The notes beneath the pieces were generated by a model, which did no database searches, had not been told where the DNA came from, and was given only the letters and a program-made list of their open reading frames with translations. Positions 1-13,300 of a DNA stretch of 64,000 nucleotides are shown piece by piece. The stretch is from Sycobia sp. Sy_11. Its lineage: Eukaryota; Arthropoda; Insecta; Hymenoptera; Epichrysomallidae. Each line of letters starts with the position of its first letter. Position 1 is the first letter of the stretch. Position numbers and translations under genes: made by a program. The stretch is taken from NCBI GenBank assembly GCA_018907035.1, contig JACCIC010000019.1:374001-438000 (forward strand), in the 5' to 3' direction.

Positions 1-323
1 GAGCTGAGTTATACTTATGCATACATGTGTATATAAGTTACTTGAGTCAGTGTACGTAATGCCTTATCATGTGTGGGTGCATGTAAACAACATAAAATCG
101 CAGACGAAAACTAATCATACTGGTCTGTATTTTTGAATGAAAATTGCATAAGAATCGGTATTTGTTGATCGGGAAGATAAAAAAAATCGGCTAGCATTTT
201 TTCCATTACTATTCATGCGTATGAAGTGGTTTCTCGCTCTGGCCGAGACGCGGAGAGAAAGCAAAAGAGAGAGGAAGATTGAAAAGTAGGAGAGGAGAAC
301 GGGGCATAACAAAGAGAGGAGAG

Positions 324-325
<2 letters not shown>

Positions 326-384
<59 letters not shown>
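326..384. repeat. (GA)n microsatellite
   Basis: About 59 bp of nearly pure GA dinucleotide. It lies roughly 375 bp upstream of the likely 5' noncoding exon of the zinc-finger gene. Open frames across it are low-complexity artefacts (Arg-Glu or Ser-Leu runs) and not genes. Confidence 0.95.
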
Positions 385-387
<3 letters not shown>

Positions 388-499
388 GTTGGCAAGAGAG
401 AGGAGAGGTCGGAAAAGAGACGCTCGATATTGTGCCATGTGGAAACTTCAACTTTATTGGAAATGGAGTGGAGGAACGTCGTCCCCGTCTGCTTAAATA

Positions 500-1098
500 G
501 CATCAGATGCAGTTGAACGGAGCGTAAAACATCATAATTAACAAAAAAGCAAGAATGGAGCTCGGAGTTTTGAACATTGATGTTACGGAGCGATTGATCT
601 TCAAGTCGTCCTCGTCGGCAGGTTTCCAGTTTAACGTTTCGGAGGGACCCTCGTTACTCCGAATAATTCGCGTCCGAGCACGAGTGAGACGATAATAAAA
701 ATCATCGTTTCATTTTTCTGATTCTTTTACCTTCAAAGAATTTTTCAAAGACTAAAATCTTGTAAGTACCCATCGTCAACCTGATGACAGTATGACCAGC
801 AAAAAAAATTTAATTAAACTAACTTTTTAGAACATTTTTTTGTTATATCAGCTTTATTAAATGCTGATTAATTGAATCTTTTTTCTAAATTTATATATTT
901 ATTTTTTGTATATTAATTTTTAAGATTGAATAGATTAGATTATATTCAAAGAATAATAAATAAACAAGTAAATGCATGTATTTTATTAAATTTAAACATT
1001 TTATTATATAAGTTTTTTAATTGAATGTATCAAAAAAGGTTTTTAATTTAAAACTTTAAAAACTGTTTTATTTATATTTTTATGTATAGATATTCAGA
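500..1098 (+). promoter_or_regulatory. Likely promoter, noncoding exon 1 and 5' UTR intron of the zinc-finger gene
   Basis: A donor-like TTG|GTAAGT begins at 762, and a TATAG acceptor at 1088-1089 lies only 9 bases before the start codon at 1099. Together they suggest a noncoding first exon ending at 761 and a 328-bp intron in the 5' UTR. The stretch before the donor is less AT-rich than its surroundings. The transcription start itself cannot be placed from sequence alone. Confidence 0.5.
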
Positions 1099-2959
1099 AT
1101 GGATGACGATGAGTCTTCATTAGTGTCAGGAGAGATAGAGACTATTATTATAAAACCAGAAACTATAGACTTATTATTTGATATTGATGATCCAGTTTGG
1201 TCAGAAGAAAAGGATTCCGATCCAGAATTTAGTAATAATAATTATGATGAATATTGCTTCATTGTTACTGCTTCTGGCGAGGTTGTTACTATAAATAATG
1301 AAGATGATGTGCAAAAACCATTTTATTTGGAAAGTTACTTTATGGAAAGTGATAGATTTAGGAATAAACCACCTTGTATACTTAGTGAACAGCAAAAAGT
1401 TTGTGAGATTGATAGAATCACTTGCTACGATTGTGACATTGTCTTTTGTAATGAACATAGATTATTAGAGCATCTCATGACACACATTGATGTTTACAAA
1501 ATGGGTTGCAATATTTGTGATAAGGTTGGTTATATATTAAATAAATTCAAGAATACATCAGTTATTATTCTTATTAGTTATTATTTATGGTTTTTTAATA
1601 ATGAAATTATATTTATTATATCTTTAAATAGTCTTTAATTTTAGAATGAAAATTTAAAAATTATTTTTAAAAACTACAATATATTTTAATATATTTAAAA
1701 ATAATGTAAAATATACACAAAAACTAATTAGACTTAAATATTCTTCAATATTTGTATTTAACATTTAAATATGTAATTATTAATAATAAAACTACAGTTA
1801 TATTTAAAGTATATCATTAAATATTTATTATTTATTTTAGGATTTAAATTTAGATGAAAAGTTTCAATTACATATGATGGCTGTTACTTGGCAAAGTGTT
1901 TACTATTGTGATTTTTGTAGAAAATCGTGTGCAGGAGTTGTCAGATCTAAGGTATTATAAAACTTATTCTATTTCAATTTATTTTTTCTTTGTTTAGTAT
2001 TGTTTGTATGTTTTCAATGTCTTTATTAAGGATTGTAATTTTACATCTAATAATAAGTTATATTTTCAAAACTTGTAAATTTTGAACTTGATTTAATTAT
2101 GTAAATTTTTATTATATACATGTTCTTAACTTAATAATATAAATGAGTACTTTTTTGTTTATTTTAGAGTCAGCCTCCTCCTCCTGGGAAAACTTATATG
2201 TGCCATGATTGTGAATATAAAGAGAAGGAAGAAAGTTCAGATTTACAGAGCAGTATATATATACACGAAAATATGTTAAATAAGTATTCTTCTCAGGAGC
2301 CTCCACCAGAATTTCGTCCTCCATCTTCAACTCCAGTACTACCTCCAATACCACAGGTGCCATCACTTTTAACTTCAACACCACCACCTCCTACAGAAGT
2401 TCTTCAAGATCACAAACAGAAGCCCAACAGTGAAACTAAACACGAAGAGTGTGAATTTTATTCTACAGTTAATTCAGTTTCCGAAGTTCAAGACTGTTGC
2501 GTATCTCGTAAATCTCCTCCAAAAACAAAAGAAAATAAAAAGTGTAGAAGGCCTAAGCCTAAAGTGCAAGTAGTAAGTGAAAGTATGAAACAAACGTTAA
2601 AAATGTCAACAAGATCTCACACAAGGGATAAAAATAAAATGATGCGAAGTTATAAATGCCGTTATTGTCCGGCAGCGTTCACACAACATTTTATTCTCAT
2701 GGCACATTTGCGTGAAAAGCATAAGTTTCATAAACTTAAGTATGTTTGCAAACTATGTGGCAAGGAATTTGTGCAACAGCGATGCTACGAGAATCATGTA
2801 AGCTTCCATCAACTTGCCAAGAACCACATGTGCTTTGTGTGTAATCTTGCATTTCTATCTAAATATGAACTTGAGCAGCATGCACAAATGCATGACAGAA
2901 GTGAAATTATAAACACTTATTGTGAATATGCATCTGAACTTATGCAAGAAAATGATTAA
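1099..2959 (+). CDS. C2H2 zinc-finger protein, 442 residues (exons 1099-1524, 1841-1951, 2168-2959)
   Basis: Three coding exons join in phase 0 at each junction (AAG|gttggt, ag|GATTTA; AAG|gtatta, ag|AGTCAG) and give one 442-residue protein. The N-terminus (residues 1-105) is acidic. Finger 1 begins at Cys109 (CYDC, then HLMTH). A degenerate Cys-pair region follows (CNIC near 137, CDFC and CHDC in exons 2-3), then a proline-rich linker and a basic stretch. Three canonical fingers begin near Cys343, Cys373 and Cys401. Cys-Cys/His-His spacing fits C2H2 zinc fingers, which usually bind DNA, so a nuclear transcription-factor role is inferred. I do not recognise the specific family and found no ZAD, BTB or KRAB domain. 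The splice across the weak finger (CNIC...DLNLDEKFQLHMM) keeps a plausible zinc-binding context, which supports the model. The start is the first ATG after the probable 5' UTR intron. Confidence 0.88.
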
Positions 2960-5156
2960 AGAATATATGAGTGATCAATGACTCAGCTCAGTGTACGTTT
3001 TATTGAAATGATTGATAACGAACAAGGCTAGTGTTTATTCGAGGTTTTGTACAAATTTTTTTTTATTTCCTTATTAAAGTGGCTTTCTAGTGAATTTTAA
3101 TAAGTTTTCAATCATCAGTACATAAGTGAAAGTTTTTTTTTCAATACTACATTGCTACCAATATAGTGTAATTTTTTAGTTTCTTAAATTTTATGTAGTT
3201 TTATTCATTATTTTCAAAGTTATCAAAACAAAAAAAATATTTTTATGGAATATATATACAAATACATTTATAATTTTTGGAAAGATTTTCAGATATGATT
3301 AATATTTTTTGATAACTGATAACTTATTCAAAAGTATAACTTTTGTAACTAGGAAATGTTCTTTTTTTTTAATTTTTACCTTATAGTATATAAAGTAAAG
3401 AAAAAGACTGTTATGAAATGTTTAAAGAATTAATAAGCATCTAATATTTATACAAAGTAGATAAATATGACAGAATTATTAATAATTATTTTCATCAAAA
3501 ATATTTAAAATAAATTTTTTTTTCATTTTCTAGTTACTTCAAATTAATTGTAATGAAAAAAATCAAAACTACTTTTAAAAATTTCAATGGTTTTTTTTTG
3601 TAAATGTAGCACTAAAAAGCCACCTTATACGTTTCAATCAAATGCAGGTTTAATGTAAGTGGAGCTTGAATGTTTCGTATTCCACTATATTATTAGGATT
3701 TGGGTATTGAATTTTATTAAGAAAAAAATCTAGGTGATTTAAAATATATTTCAGAAAAGAATATAATTCTTTTGATTGGCGGTATTTAATCCACATGCGA
3801 ATGAAAATTGTTAATTAATATTTTACAATGCCGCAATTCAATTGTTTTAAGGATCTTAATTTCTTTTTATGTGAGTACAAAAATAGTTTACATTGCAAGT
3901 CCTTCAAGTAGCTGGACAAATGCGTAATCGTTACATTTATACATGTTTTTTCTTAATAAATGAGGATACATTATACCGTCTTTTTACACTGTTGTTTTTT
4001 CATTGTTAAAATATAGTTTATCTTTTTTCTTCAAATTCTTGAATTGATTTGGTTACATTACAGCAAGCTTTCAGCAATATTAATATCAGACGTGGCTACA
4101 AAATATTATTGCGCACAGTCGCCAAAGTGAAAAGTATATATAAAAAGCTTATTTTTTTTAGTCCTTCATAATTATTTTCTCCATCGAAGTATCATAAATT
4201 ACTTTGAAACATACTTTATATGAATATACGCGTAGTTCTAAAATTTTTTTCATTCGTTATTTCGACATAATGGCATAAACGAGTTTCGTGCTTTCATACT
4301 TTATTCACAACCGAATGAGGAGACGATTCAAAGCGTAACTAAAGAATAAAAATCGATTTGTTAACAATATATTGTGTGATACAAGTTTTAATTACATTTA
4401 ATTTATACATTGGGTCACTTTATTCAACAGTTACCATTATACAAATTCAGCGAAAAGTTCACTTATCTTATTTTTCTAACAATAAAAATATATATTTTTT
4501 AATATTAACTGTAGATTATACATTTTTGTAAAACCATGATATAATTTAAAAGCACTTATATTATATATCATCAAAACAATATTCACGATTTCTAAAATAG
4601 ATTTCAAACAATATTTTGTGAACTTTTCGTTGAACTATATATCCTCGCTTGAATAAATAACGAATAAAAGAACGATTCTTTAACATTATTTGACTAAAGC
4701 CGAAGCGCAATTTTTCTATAATTTCTATCTAATTTAAAATAACGAATAAAATATTATAACTGAATAAAATTAACTTAACTAAAAATCACGTTATATATAT
4801 AACCATGCATAAAAATCAAAAGAGAAACTTATCTGAATTTATACTTGTATAACAAATATAAATTAATCCTTCATTGATCACGTGTAAACATAAACATTCG
4901 AACAATTTAACATTAGTTTTTAAATTTATGTAAATTGAACAATGATTTTTATTATTAATATTATTATATCATAATTATTAATATATATTTTTTTAAAATG
5001 CAAACGAATACTTTAGGTGGCGTTTATATACGATTTACTCGATGCGCTTTGACCGAAAATTCCAAAATCGCGCAGGAAAGGTGAAAACCTAAAGTCTTTT
5101 TCGCATCGATGCATACTTATCTAGACAACGTAAACGAAACATCCACGCACGCTTTC
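2960..5156. other. AT-rich 3' flank of the zinc-finger gene; no gene seen
   Basis: The start of this stretch must hold the 3' UTR of the zinc-finger gene. An ATTAAA lies near 3073 and an AATAAA near 3955. The rest is very AT-rich, with no open frame resembling a protein, no tRNA and no obvious transposon. Confidence 0.5.
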
Positions 5157-5158
5157 TT

Positions 5159-5198
<40 letters not shown>
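5157..5198. repeat. (CT)n microsatellite
   Basis: A CT-repeat tract of about 40 bp inside a gene-free AT-rich region. Confidence 0.9.
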
Positions 5199-5200
<2 letters not shown>

Positions 5201-5743
5201 TCTCTCTCTTTCTCATCAGTCTTCGAGACGAATTAATTATACTTTTTTTTGAATTTCGTATATAATACACCAGTGTCTCATCGAATACTCGTTTATATAT
5301 GTATATATTTATATATATGCTTTGTTCCTACATGTAATAATATGTATATAATAGCGCAACAACGGAAAGGAATAGAGGATATGATAATAAAAGCAGGCTT
5401 CAACGGAGACTGTCTTTTGTGTATATATCTATATATAAATTTTGACCTCGCCAACAAACGTAAAATTTTAATTTCATTATAAGACTTTAACGATTGTACA
5501 TCCGTTTTACACGCGTTCGCGCGTACTTTCACGCTTATATATACACATATAAGTATTTACAATAAGACTATAATGTACATATATATATTTTTTTTTATCG
5601 GTATAATTTCAAACGAGGTTTCCATATAGAAATTTTTATGCCGAGATAAATCATAAGTATATAATATACACTCTTATAGAAGAGATTTTCATAAAAATTA
5701 ATTCTAACTTATATATATGAGTGAAGAATTTATAATTTTACAG

Positions 5744-5744
<1 letters not shown>

Positions 5745-5812
<68 letters not shown>
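5745..5812. repeat. (AT)n microsatellite, 68 bp
   Basis: A pure TA dinucleotide run, among the longest of about twenty similar tracts in the window. It lies 3' of the last dopey exon and could fall in the dopey 3' UTR. Confidence 0.95.
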
Positions 5813-5816
<4 letters not shown>

Positions 5817-6233
5817 AAGCCTCATCGATTTAAAAAGAATTTCAAACTGCACGAAATTTCATTTCAGTGCTTTAAATGTGCATACATGCAATTATGTATG
5901 TATGTATGTATGTATATAATTATATACGTATAATGTATATATGTATGTATGGATTTATATAAGCATGTGTGTATGCATAATAAAATTGTTCACCGTGATT
6001 ACAACATAAAATACATGGATTTTTGCCGTCTTCGTCCGCCTGCCAAGGGAGAGAAGCCGCTGCACCAAGTGCAAGGCTCGAACGTGAATACACGCACGCA
6101 CGCACGCAAAACCATATATATATATATATATATATTACTATACGCGAGCCTAGACGAAGGCGAGTCCCCCGGGCGGCCGCGAGGCCGCCACCGCGGCGGC
6201 GACGGCGGCGGCGACGACGCGTTCCTACAACTA

Positions 6234-6443
6234 CTATCTCGCCGGCACGCTCGGCATCTTCTCCAGAAAGTCCTGCTCGATCACGGACTCCAGGTGGGCT
6301 ACGTTCAGGTGGGCCTGGGACTCCTCGGCCCGGCGGCTCAGCGCCGCGAAGAAGTGATGGAGGTCCTGGAGCGAGCGGATGTTGCTCGAGGTGAGGAGGA
6401 GCTCGCCGGCGGGCAGCTGGGACGGCGACTCGCTGTCCTTGAA
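6234..6443 (-). CDS. dop1: dopey exon 28 (last): conserved C-terminus
   Basis: On the - strand an acceptor ctgtttcag at 6444-6452 opens a GC-rich frame of 69 codons plus TAG. It contains [20 protein letters not shown] and ends near [14 protein letters not shown]. The arrangement (LLLT, a helix ending in FF, then an acidic/aromatic DFLE element close to the end) matches the DOP1 C-terminus as I know it. Exon 27 ends in phase 0 (GACAGCAAA|gtgagt at 25027) and this exon starts in phase 0, so it completes dopey despite the intervening 18,583 bp. Overlapping open frames on both strands here are shadows caused by the high GC content. Confidence 0.92.
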   Translation of the reverse strand, partial: FKDSESPSQLPAGELLLTSSNIRSLQDLHHFFAALSRRAEESQAHLNVAHLESVIEQDFLEKMPSVPAR

Positions 6444-9398
6444 CTGAAACAGAAATGGCGAACGGGACGATGAGGATTTTATTTGCTGGATTTTTTTTCT
6501 CGAGCTTTCTATGTATATATATATATATGAGCAAAACGACGAAACTTTTAACTATTTGAGAATAGAAAAATTACATTGTTTTTTTCACAGGACACTCTAC
6601 TTGACTGAATATTTTCTGGCCATTTTCTCGCCTTTTTAATGGCTTTTCATTTTTTACAAGCTTATTTTATTTGTTTGAAAAACACATTGATCGACGATTA
6701 AAAAATTACATGAAATAATACATGGGGAAACGTGTGCGCAAATTAGGTGATTACAGCACGAGCGCAGCGAGTCGCTTGCTTTCAACGAGAGTTAAGTGCA
6801 TGCTACTTTTTCTGACAAAAAATACGGGAAGTTCGATGACAAGAGTTATTCTTTAAAAAAATCATTATTATCCGTTTAAAATAATAATCGCGTTATTGAT
6901 AATGATCAAATATGATAGATTTCTCGATCATAGGAAGAGCCGACAGTATAGGATCAAAACGCTACGAACGTTTGGTCACCACAAGCCCCAGTTATCCCTG
7001 TGGTTTCCTTTCTGACACGTAATTATTAATTATTAAAGAATAATTAAGAATTATACATTAAAACGTTAAATAGTCAAAAAAATAATTAGACAGAAAAATC
7101 ATATTAATTTATTAATTTTAAGATTACTTAACTGTAAATATATATATATAAAATCACTAATAATCTTAAAATTATAATTTCAATAAAAATGAATAAAATA
7201 TTCTGAATAAAATGAAGTCTTTGTTGCACTGTGATTCTAGCAAAAATCTGATTATTATTTAGGAATTTCGTTCATCGCATTAATCAAACTAATATATATA
7301 TATATATGTTTAAATAAAGTTAAATAAATTGAAAGGTCGTACTAATATAAATTTCGTGACGATGCAGGAAGGTAAAATTACCGTGGGAAGTGCTAAAATT
7401 TTATTAAATCCAAGGTTTTTTAAAGAAACTTCAGTTTCCTGTAATTCCTTAATAATCCTTCATAATATGTACACTTCCACGTCGGGCACGTCTTTGAAAC
7501 TTTTGTATTTCGTTTCACAGAGATGTATAATACAAGAAAAATTTTTTTTTAAGATTTTTTCAAAGCATCTCGTTTTTGATCTAGTCTTAACAAAAAAAAA
7601 ATTTTCTTAAACTAGTGAAAAATTATTATGCTATTTCAAATTTAGCCATAATAATAATTTAATCATATAAAATAAATATGGTTCTGTACTTTAAATATAA
7701 ATAATAGAATAAACTTAAAAAATTAATTAAAAAAGTTAATCCGTAAAAGGTCTGCTAATATTGTAGTATATGAGATTATTATTATTATTATATACTGTAT
7801 TACTTGGAATTTTATCGAATAAAAAAAATTCGTGCCCCTGTCGGGAAAAAAAATAAAAAATACGAGTAGAAAGTTTCTCACATTTTTTTTAATCGAAAAC
7901 TTAATTAATAATAATAGAATGTCAATCGGAGAAATAGAAATGCCCGTTCCTAGATGAAGATAGTAAAGTATTGCAATTTTTTGTTGTAACTTTGCGCTCT
8001 GCCATGCCTTTAAGGTAAAAGCCACGGTAAGTAACCAAATGCCAATGCACCGAGGATTGAGTTATAAAAATCATTATTCCGCGATGACGTACTGGAAATA
8101 ATTTTCATTACGACGAAACGAATAATTTATCCAAATAAAACGTCATTAAAATTAAAAACAGCTTCACAGATCGAATATAGTCATGACCCGTACGTATTGC
8201 TCGCCGTGATTCGATGTAAGGCATTCCAGACGAAAGGGCGATTAAAAGTACGCGCCATCAAAACGAACAGCAAGTTCTTCGGTTTTACGGTTGCGAAAAC
8301 CTTGAGCGAGACTGTCGCGCTGATTGAAAATTTTTGTTGTCTACATTGACGCGTATACAATTTAAATTGGTCTAATCTGCTTTCGTCACGGATATGACGG
8401 ATAATAAGAGCATAATAGAGGGACGTAGGCGCGCAGCCACTTTCGGGGGATCATTAGTATCGAATATATAGAAAGAAGTCGGCTTATTTACCGACTTCGA
8501 CGCTGGCCGAGATATTTATTTATTATGTCATATTGCACGTTCAGAAATTATTTGTGACTCATTAAATAGTACAATAGTTCGCATAAACTTTTTATACATA
8601 ATACACGAAAACATTTTTCTTTTTTCTTTTTATATAAATCAAGTTACGAATGAAAGATCGAAATTCCAATGGATATATTTCTTAATCGTCCGCTAAAGGT
8701 ATCACGGGCAATTAGAAAATTTAAAAATATATTTGTTACTTTATACATTCAGCGGGAACAATCGGTTTTAACACTGTAGAACCAATAACTATTTATAATG
8801 ACGTGCGTTTGGAATTTATGAAAATATTTCATAAAATTTAACTCGAACAGACTTGCACTGTAATTCGTCAAAATTCGAGCATTGAATAGTGTACAATGTT
8901 CAAAAAGTTTGGAAGTTGTCGCGGAGTCGTAATTCAGAGATCATTAGCCCGGTGTAACTTTTAAAATCTCTATAATAGCAATTGCTGTAACAGGACGCAT
9001 TCCACATTATACTCGTACATCAGATGAATCAACCAATTAATTCCATGATTTGTGTGCATAAAAAAAGAAATGTTTATACATGCTTAATCTTGAAAGCGAC
9101 TTTTGGGAGTTGCATTTTTGTCTCGAAAATATCCTACATCCTATACACGTATTATATTCGTTAAGATTTCGCCTGCGTTTAGGAATCGCGTTCTACAAAA
9201 GTTTAACATTGACGAGTTTGACCCTGGATTCGACTATATATGTACATACGACTGCTGGTTCAACGTCAAGCTCATGTACGCGCGCACTTTGACGGAAATA
9301 TTGGAGCTTTTTATATATTTAATACGTCTTTTGAGATAATACGCTTTTGACGCGAGCTTTAGGACTTCCAACGAGTGTACGGCATTTTTACGAGTACA

Positions 9399-9469
<71 letters not shown>

Positions 9470-10340
9470 TATTTACGAATTGTTTTAATAATAATTTAGG
9501 TCTTGTCCCTCGTTCTTGAAATAATATGAATTTTTTGCAAGTACAGTGACTTTTAAAAACACTTATATACTGCAGCTTGCTCGATACTTTACTCGAAATT
9601 AAGTGCAATGATCTTATATATATAGTTGGAACGTTACAGCGGTCAGGGACAAACTTTTAAACAATTTTAAATGGCACTTCCGTTACATATAAGTTTTTTT
9701 TAAATAAAATTTTAATGGTTCCCGCGCGTTTCGAATGCAAACGCGTTTCCATGCTTGGAAGTGAATTTTTTTTCTTCTTTTTTTTTTAATTTATACGCAC
9801 ATGTTTATGACGGAGCTATAGACCCGAGCCCGTGTACTTCAACATGAATTATTTTCAAAATCGAAGTATTAATAATATAGTTAATCGCATATAGTCGATC
9901 GCTCTATAATAAAATAGTAGAAGATATATACGGGGCATCGAAATCGATCAGATGAATTATAACGTGTCCAGTGTATGCTCATTTAGTAGAAAAAAAAATT
10001 ATTTGATGTTTTTCAATCTAGTGCTAATAAAGAAACAAGGAATTTATACAACCAAATAACATGCGTGTATAAATTATGTATATTTTTAATATTCCCAGCT
10101 ATAAATCCTTCAAATTGTTTAATATATATTTAGAGATATAGTATTCCTTTAATTTGCCAACGATATTTTTTTTCATTTTCGGCTATAAATTTAAATTGAT
10201 AAAAAATATGTTATTCTCGTCTTAATACGTATACAAAATTCGAACGGCGCGTCTCACCGGAGTCGCTAATTTCTATTTGGGCACTAATATTCGTAATAAT
10301 AATACTCGACAAAATTTGGAGAGATAGATAGATGAAAGAG

Positions 10341-10374
<34 letters not shown>

Positions 10375-13300
10375 TTTGGTTTTATTATATGTACAGCTTG
10401 TTGTACAGAATAAGTATATTTGATATACATTTTGTAGAAATAAACCTAACTTATTTTAGATTAACGTTATATAAATTACAATAGTGTTGTATAATAAAAA
10501 TAAACGAATTAATATTACAATGAGTATGAATTGGTGATGGAAAGAAGTCAAAAATGAGGGGTTGACGAATTCTAGAGGATGATATCGTAGATTAGTATTT
10601 AGAGATGAAAGATACTATGTGGAGATTTGCTCATAATATAGGTGGTTAGATAGGGCCAGTTTCAAAGAGGACAAGGTAGGAAGATTTCGGGTAGGCAGAG
10701 GGAGAGAATTCCATAAGTAGGCAGAGGTGATATGAAAGGATTGAGATTGAACGCGCTTGGAGTAAGGTGGGATTGCTCAAGGGGTTGGATGTCCTCTAAG
10801 AAGTCGAGGACGTGTATATTCTGAATAGTAGTTGAGTAAGTAGGTGGGCCGTCTTGTTGGGAATAATTTGTATAAGAGAGACGCAGCTCTGAATTTTCTT
10901 CGAGTAGAAACTCTGAGCCAGCGCAGATTTTTCCTATAACTAGATACATGATCACTCTTTTTAATGATCATAGATGTAGCGGATTCCCTTGTTTAACAAT
11001 CTTTCCACTTTCAGATCGAGCTCATCGGTAAGGTCAGTGAGAATGAGAGGACAGTAGTCTATTAGAGGGAAGACCAGAGCTTGAATAAGATGTTTTCTTA
11101 GGGACAAAGTTGTAGCTTTTCTAAAGAAATAAAGCCGATAGATATTTTTCCATGTAAGTTTACTATCTAATTCAACACCAAGGCTTGAAATGGACTGGTC
11201 TTGAAATGGGATAATGATGTCATTAGCAATATTTTCTTTTTGGGAATTTTTGAACAGATTAATCAAATATGGAGATTCAAAGGCTATGCTTTTGTTTTGG
11301 AGGAGTTAAGCTTAAGCCCATTTCGATTAAATCAATTGGATTAAATCAATTGCTGTTCTGCTTTCTTCAAGTATACATTGAATGAAAATCTGCAAGTCAT
11401 CTGTATATAGAATGTAATGTAAAGGGTGTTGTATATGAGAGCAAATGTCGTTAATATAAATTGAGAAAAGTACCGGTCCGAGGATGGAGCCCTGTGGAAC
11501 ACCGATATTGGTACCTATAAATTTAGACTTCTCACCGTTCGAAGTGATCACCCTTTATTCTCTACGAGAGAGATATGAATTGAACCACATTGTGACCTCT
11601 TGTATACAGACAATAGCAGCCAGTTTGTTCAGAAATATAGGATGAGAAAATTTGTCAAAAGCTTCAGAGAAATCGAACTGTAGCATAATCATGATGAGCT
11701 TCTTATTCATACCCTTTCTCAGATGTTCCAAGAGCCATAAAAGGGTAGTTTCGGTACTAGAGCCATGTCGAAATTCTGTTTGCATTTCATTTAGTGTATT
11801 GTTTTGTGATAAGAACTTCGTCAACTGGTTATATATGATTTTTTCAAAGATTTTGGATATGAAATTTAATATTGAAATTGGACGATAGTCAATCGGGGAC
11901 TTTGGAGACTTAATCATTAATAAAGGGAGTATTACACCATGTTGATGGGAAGTAAGCTTTTCGTATTCATTGAAAATAATTACAATGTAAGAGTCTATGA
12001 CTGGGGGTGCTAGTGATATGAAATCTTTAGGGAATCCATCAGTACCTTTGGCTTGTGATTTGAAGTGTTGAACGGTCTAGTGTATATCATTTTTGGATAT
12101 AGTTGTAAAACTAAATGATGGGATAGTGGGAGAGTTGGTAGAAAGATGATGTGTGCAACGGGAATATGGTGAAGAAGGGCATCAATCTGTTGATATGACA
12201 GCGAAGTATTGATTGAGGTTATCAATCGAAAAGAGAGAGGGGGGGGGAAGAATCCGGCCAAACGTTATGGTAAAGTCGATTGCAGAAGGGTAAACCGAGT
12301 CTATCAAGGAAAGATCGAGCGTGCAAAGCCCGGTTACATTGCCGCGTACAAGATAAACTCGAATAAACCAAATAGATCCATCGGATCAAAGTAGTCGGGA
12401 GTGCTGCCGCCGTATCGTTTATTTAGCCTCGTCAAGGCAATTTATAAACGATGTTTTAATTAAGACTGCAAATTCATATCGCAAAATTCAATTGTTTCCA
12501 ATTAATTAACAATCGTTTAATGCATCATCTTTTATGAAGTATAGCGTATCGCGACGGAATACGCCTAAAGCTTTTCATTGTATCTATATGACGTTAAATA
12601 TATCATAACTGACCGTTTAGCAGCCTATAAGATGCGCTGGAAAAACAACTCAAACATTGTAAGATTGGCTACTGGCTTTGTAAATTATAATTATAGTTCC
12701 GATTCATCTGAGTCTAATATAAGCGTGTATAAGTTATTTACTTATATACTTTAAGCGTTTCATGAGTAATATTCTTTTTTCAAAATAGCTTATCGAATAA
12801 ATCACTAAGATGAACATTGTTAAAGGAAATATTGATTTATACGTAAGAATTATATACATATATATATATATCATCGAGAATGATACTGTGCCATTCGTTG
12901 TATCGCATATACCTTACAGAATACCGAAAATAAAGTTAAAAAAATCTTTCTAAAGAAAAATAGAAATTTTGCGCTTTTTTTATATCTGTACAAAAAAAAA
13001 TGTAAATATATTCTATAGACTCCCTCGTTTTCAAACGGAAGCATATCCAATGCAGAAATATATAGTGGATCCACTTGTATATTAATATCGGTTAATATTT
13101 CAGCGTGCATCGCGCGTGTTTGATGAAAATTATTTTTAGTCCCGTCACGGTCTTCACTTTCGACTTGAACATTATTTATTTAACATTCTAATATTGTATC
13201 TTGTAAGAAGAGTAATATTAATTAATATCGACTGCTCTTAAAGATATATTTTATATATGTAAAATTATTATTTTTTTTTTTAAATTTATTTATTTCCTAG

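Noticed and set aside
5920..6534. A long - strand frame and overlapping + strand frames around the dopey last exon.
   Set aside because: They are composition shadows of the GC-rich exon. Only the frame ending [11 protein letters not shown] has protein-like content and correct splice phase.
8009..8047. GGTAAGTAACCAAATGCC, resembling the 28S R2 target-site region.
   Set aside because: Only about 14 bases align and the flanks do not match 28S, so it is probably chance.
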